7,748 nucleotides of DNA. Origin: an uncultured Roseiflexaceae bacterium (GTDB taxonomy: Bacteria > Chloroflexota > Chloroflexia > Chloroflexales > Roseiflexaceae). The DNA lies in assembly GCA_903868295.1 (NCBI GenBank), contig CAIPUQ010000543.1, forward strand, positions 1 to 7,748, written 5' to 3'. The translations under genes and the position numbers were made by a program. The notes under the pieces were generated by a model. That model was not told the DNA's origin and made no database searches. It saw only the letters and a program-made list of their open reading frames with translations. Shown here one piece after another: positions 5,321 to 7,748 of the stretch. Position 1 is the first letter of the stretch. Each line of letters starts with the position of its first letter.

Positions 5321-7748
5321 ATTCGTCGCGTTCTCGACCCATGATGTTGATGCCATCGAGCTGAATTGTGTCGCCGTCGTTTTCGTCGTTGAGCTGGACC
5401 GGTTCTTCGTCTTCTGAGAGGACATCGACCGACAGACCGAGCGACTGGAGTTCTTTGATGAGCACCTTGAAGGATTCCGGCACGCCGGCTTCTTGGATTG
5501 CTTCACCTTTGACGATTGCTTCGTAGGTCTTGACACGACCGACCACGTCGTCCGACTTGACCGTCAACATCTCTTGCAAGATGTAGGCAGCGCCGTAGGC
5601 TTCGAGTGCCCAGACTTCCATTTCGCCGAAGCGTTGACCGCCGAATTGTGCCTTACCACCCAATGGTTGCTGGGTGACCAAGCTGTATGGACCAGTCGAA
5701 CGGGCATGGATCTTGTCTTCGACCAAGTGGGCCAGCTTGAGCACGTATACGTACCCAACGGTCACTGGGTTGTGGAACAAGTTGCCGGTACGGCCGTCGT
5801 AGAGCGAAATCTTGCCGTCTGTTGGCAATGCAGCGCGCCGTTGCCATTCGTGGATGTCTTCTTCGGAAGCGCCGTCGAAAACCGGGGTTGCAATGCGCAT
5901 GCCCAGTTTTTCGGCAGCCCAGCCGAGATGTGTCTCGAGGATTTGACCGAGGTTCATACGGCTCGGCACACCGATGGGGTTGAGGATGATGTCGACCGGT
6001 GTACCGTCTTCGAGGAACGGCATGTCTTCGATCGGCAAAATCCGGCTGACCACACCCTTGTTGCCGTGGCGTCCGGCCATTTTGTCGCCGGCCGAGATTT
6101 TGCGCTTCTGACACAGCAAAATCTGGACCTTCTGGTTGACACCGACCGACAGATCGACATCGGGGTTCTCGGTGCGATCAAAGCGCTTGACGCCGATGAC
6201 TTTGCCGCGCACGCCGTTTTGGACGCGCAACGAGCTGTCTTTGACTTCGCGTGCTTTCTCACCAAAGATGGCCCGCAACAGACGTTCTTCGGCGGTCAGT
6301 TCGGTCTCGCCCTTGGGCGTGATTTTGCCGACCAAGATGTCGTTGGGGTGCACTTCGGCACCGACATAAATGATGCCGCGCTCGTCCAAGTTCCGCAGGC
6401 TTTCGGGGCCGACGTTGGGGATGTCGCGGGTGATTTCTTCGGGTCCGAGCTTCGTCTCGCGTGCTTCGATTTCGTAGCGCTCGATGTGAATCGAGGTAAA
6501 GACGTCTTCGCGCACCAGGCGTTCGCTGACCAGGATGGCGTCTTCGAAGTTACCGCCCTCCCAAGGCATGTATGCCACCAAGACGTTCTGTCCGAGGGCC
6601 AACTCACCGTGATCGGTCGACGAAGAATCGGCGATGACGTCGTTCTTCTTGATTTTTTGACCACGTACGACGGATGGGCGCTGGTTTATACAGGTGTCTT
6701 GATTGGAGCGCATGAACTTGCGCAGCCGGTATTCGTCACGGGCGATTTCGCCGGCTTCGGTGATGACCGGGTTACCCATGGCGTCGTTTTGCTCGACGAT
6801 GATGGTGTCGCCGCTGACGCTCAGGACCGTGCCGGCGTGCCGGGCGACGACCACTTGACCGCTGTCGCGGGCTGCCAGATGCTCGATGCCGGTGCCGACG
6901 ATGGGGGCATCGGGGCGCAGCAGCGGCACGGCTTGGCGTTGCATGTTCGAACCCATCAACGCACGGTTGGCGTCGTCGTGCTCGAGGAACGGAATCAACG
7001 CGGTCGAGACACTGACCACCTGCTTGGGCGAGACGTCCATGTAGTCGATTTTGGCGATGTCCATGTCTTCGAACTCGCCACTGTAGCGGCACGAGACTTC
7101 GCTGGCACGGAATCGACCGGCTTCGTCTACCAGGGCGTTGGCCTGGGCGATGGCGTATTTCTCTTCTTCGTCGGCCGTAATGTATTTGACATCGCGTGAC
7201 ACGACGGGGTGGATCTGGACGGTGCGCAACGGCAGTGCCGCAATGCGTTTGGCAATCGCCGCCGTGATAATCGAGCCTTCTTCGGCGATGGTCTTGCCGG
7301 TTTCGGGGTCGACGATGTCTTCACGCAGCTTTTGGTGGGTTAGCAACGCAGTCGAGACCGCTTGCAGCAAGTGGACTTGCCCGTCTTGTGTTGCGTGCTG
7401 TGGCGACTTCTCGCCTTTATCTTCGATGTCTTGTTTCTTCTTGGGTTGTGATTCGTCTTCGGGATCAATTTTCGTCTTTGGTGGCGTCGTCAGCACGCTC
7501 CCCTGCACCAACAGCAAATCGCCGGTGATGATATCGCGGTATTCGCGCTGGGCAATGACGGTGGCTTTGCCTTTGACCAGTTCCTTAGCCTCTTCGTAGA
7601 TGCCTTGGGCGGTCTGGATTTCGCGGTAGACGCGGCGATATGGGGTCTCGAGGAAGCCCATTTCGTTGACACGGGCAAAGGTCGACATCGTGCCGATGAG
7701 ACCGATGTTTGGACCTTCGGGCGTCTCGACCGGGCAGATACGACCGTA
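5319..7748 (-). CDS. rpoB: DNA-directed RNA polymerase subunit beta (RpoB), C-terminal 809 residues, 5' truncated by window edge
   Basis: The frame is open from the right edge, where it begins inside the conserved YGRICPVETPEGPNIGLI block just after the main rifampicin-binding cluster, to a TAG at 5321-5319. An internal ATG at 7688 is not the start, because the family signature continues upstream of it. Using window numbering (Y at 7748 = 1), landmarks are: P10 and I18, equivalent to E. coli rifampicin cluster II P564 and I572, both wild type; PYRRV (36-40), followed by a ~140-residue insert before Y189-ITADEEE; DYMDVSPKQVVSV and IPFLEHDDANRALMGSNMQR (235-271); the catalytic-region acidic pair E402-D403 in NFEDAILVSE; the flap region FGEKAREVKDSSLRV (495-509); active-site lysines K556 and K564 in GDKMAGRHGNKGV; HARSTGPYSLVTQQPLGGKA (681-700), which contacts beta-prime. 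E. coli SI2 is absent between the flap and the active-site lysines. The C-terminus carries ~32 extra acidic residues beyond E. coli RpoB's end. Beta contributes the nucleotide and RNA-hybrid binding side of core polymerase. It is co-transcribed with rpoC; rplJ/rplL would be expected upstream, outside the window. Confidence 0.99.
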   Translation of the reverse strand, partial: YGRICPVETPEGPNIGLIGTMSTFARVNEMGFLETPYRRVYREIQTAQGIYEEAKELVKGKATVIAQREYRDIITGDLLLVQGSVLTTPPKTKIDPEDESQPKKKQDIEDKGEKSPQHATQDGQVHLLQAVSTALLTHQKLREDIVDPETGKTIAEEGSIITAAIAKRIAALPLRTVQIHPVVSRDVKYITADEEEKYAIAQANALVDEAGRFRASEVSCRYSGEFEDMDIAKIDYMDVSPKQVVSVSTALIPFLEHDDANRALMGSNMQRQAVPLLRPDAPIVGTGIEHLAARDSGQVVVARHAGTVLSVSGDTIIVEQNDAMGNPVITEAGEIARDEYRLRKFMRSNQDTCINQRPSVVRGQKIKKNDVIADSSSTDHGELALGQNVLVAYMPWEGGNFEDAILVSERLVREDVFTSIHIERYEIEARETKLGPEEITRDIPNVGPESLRNLDERGIIYVGAEVHPNDILVGKITPKGETELTAEERLLRAIFGEKAREVKDSSLRVQNGVRGKVIGVKRFDRTENPDVDLSVGVNQKVQILLCQKRKISAGDKMAGRHGNKGVVSRILPIEDMPFLEDGTPVDIILNPIGVPSRMNLGQILETHLGWAAEKLGMRIATPVFDGASEEDIHEWQRRAALPTDGKISLYDGRTGNLFHNPVTVGYVYVLKLAHLVEDKIHARSTGPYSLVTQQPLGGKAQFGGQRFGEMEVWALEAYGAAYILQEMLTVKSDDVVGRVKTYEAIVKGEAIQEAGVPESFKVLIKELQSLGLSVDVLSEDEEPVQLNDENDGDTIQLDGINIMGRERDE

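Noticed and set aside
5493..7199. A 568-codon open frame on the plus strand, antisense to rpoB
   Set aside because: It starts with TTG without a Shine-Dalgarno sequence and sits wholly inside the conserved rpoB frame. Its translation has no recognisable domain. Strong codon bias in rpoB explains the lack of stops on this antisense frame.
7686..7748. Treating the ATG at 7688 as the true start of a separate, shorter beta-like protein
   Set aside because: The frame continues upstream to the window edge and encodes the invariant YGRICPVETPEGPNIGLI block, so this is the interior of full-length rpoB cut by the window.
7693..7748. Possible rifampicin-resistance substitutions in RpoB
   Set aside because: The visible cluster II positions (T, P and I of TPEGPNIGLI) are wild type. 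The main cluster I lies outside the window and cannot be judged.

Overview
The window is almost entirely core transcription machinery. Two intact minus-strand reading frames encode the catalytic subunits of RNA polymerase. The 3' portion of rpoB enters from the right edge, and a complete, unusually long rpoC follows it after 31 nt. At the left edge a plus-strand gene, the C-terminal end of a probable luciferase-like (LLM class) flavin-dependent oxidoreductase, runs convergently toward rpoC. The 117-bp gap between the two stop codons holds two intrinsic terminators, one for each direction.

The organism is most likely a member of the Chloroflexota, probably class Chloroflexia. This is inferred from recalled family features and not from a search. 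The RpoC N-terminus (MLEINDF...), the large charged coiled-coil insert between the zinc-binding N-terminal segment and the core, and the flavin oxidoreductase neighbour all fit that phylum. E. coli-type insertions (SI2 in beta, SI3 in the beta-prime trigger loop) are absent. A deep-branching actinobacterium is the main alternative. Base composition is moderately GC-rich and uniform across the window, with no sign of horizontal transfer.

Layout: 2-241 (+) C-terminal piece of the oxidoreductase; 256-292 its terminator; 311-342 the rpoBC terminator, read on the minus strand; 359-5287 (-) rpoC, 1642 codons; 5288-5318 a short rpoB-rpoC junction with a Shine-Dalgarno sequence; 5319-7748 (-) rpoB, 809 visible residues, missing its N-terminal part. 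RpoB and RpoC assemble with two alpha subunits and omega into core RNA polymerase. Co-transcription and tight spacing suit their equimolar need. The terminator after rpoC shows that the operon ends there and does not run on into rpsL/rpsG.

I see no mobile element, CRISPR array, RNA gene or separate novel system. The points worth attention are lineage-specific expansions of the two polymerase subunits: a ~140-residue insert in beta containing two repeats of a beta-beta-prime-type motif, a ~215-residue coiled-coil insert in beta-prime, smaller beta-prime inserts, and a ~160-residue low-complexity charged tail on beta-prime. The linkers in the two large inserts share the hexapeptide DPEDES.
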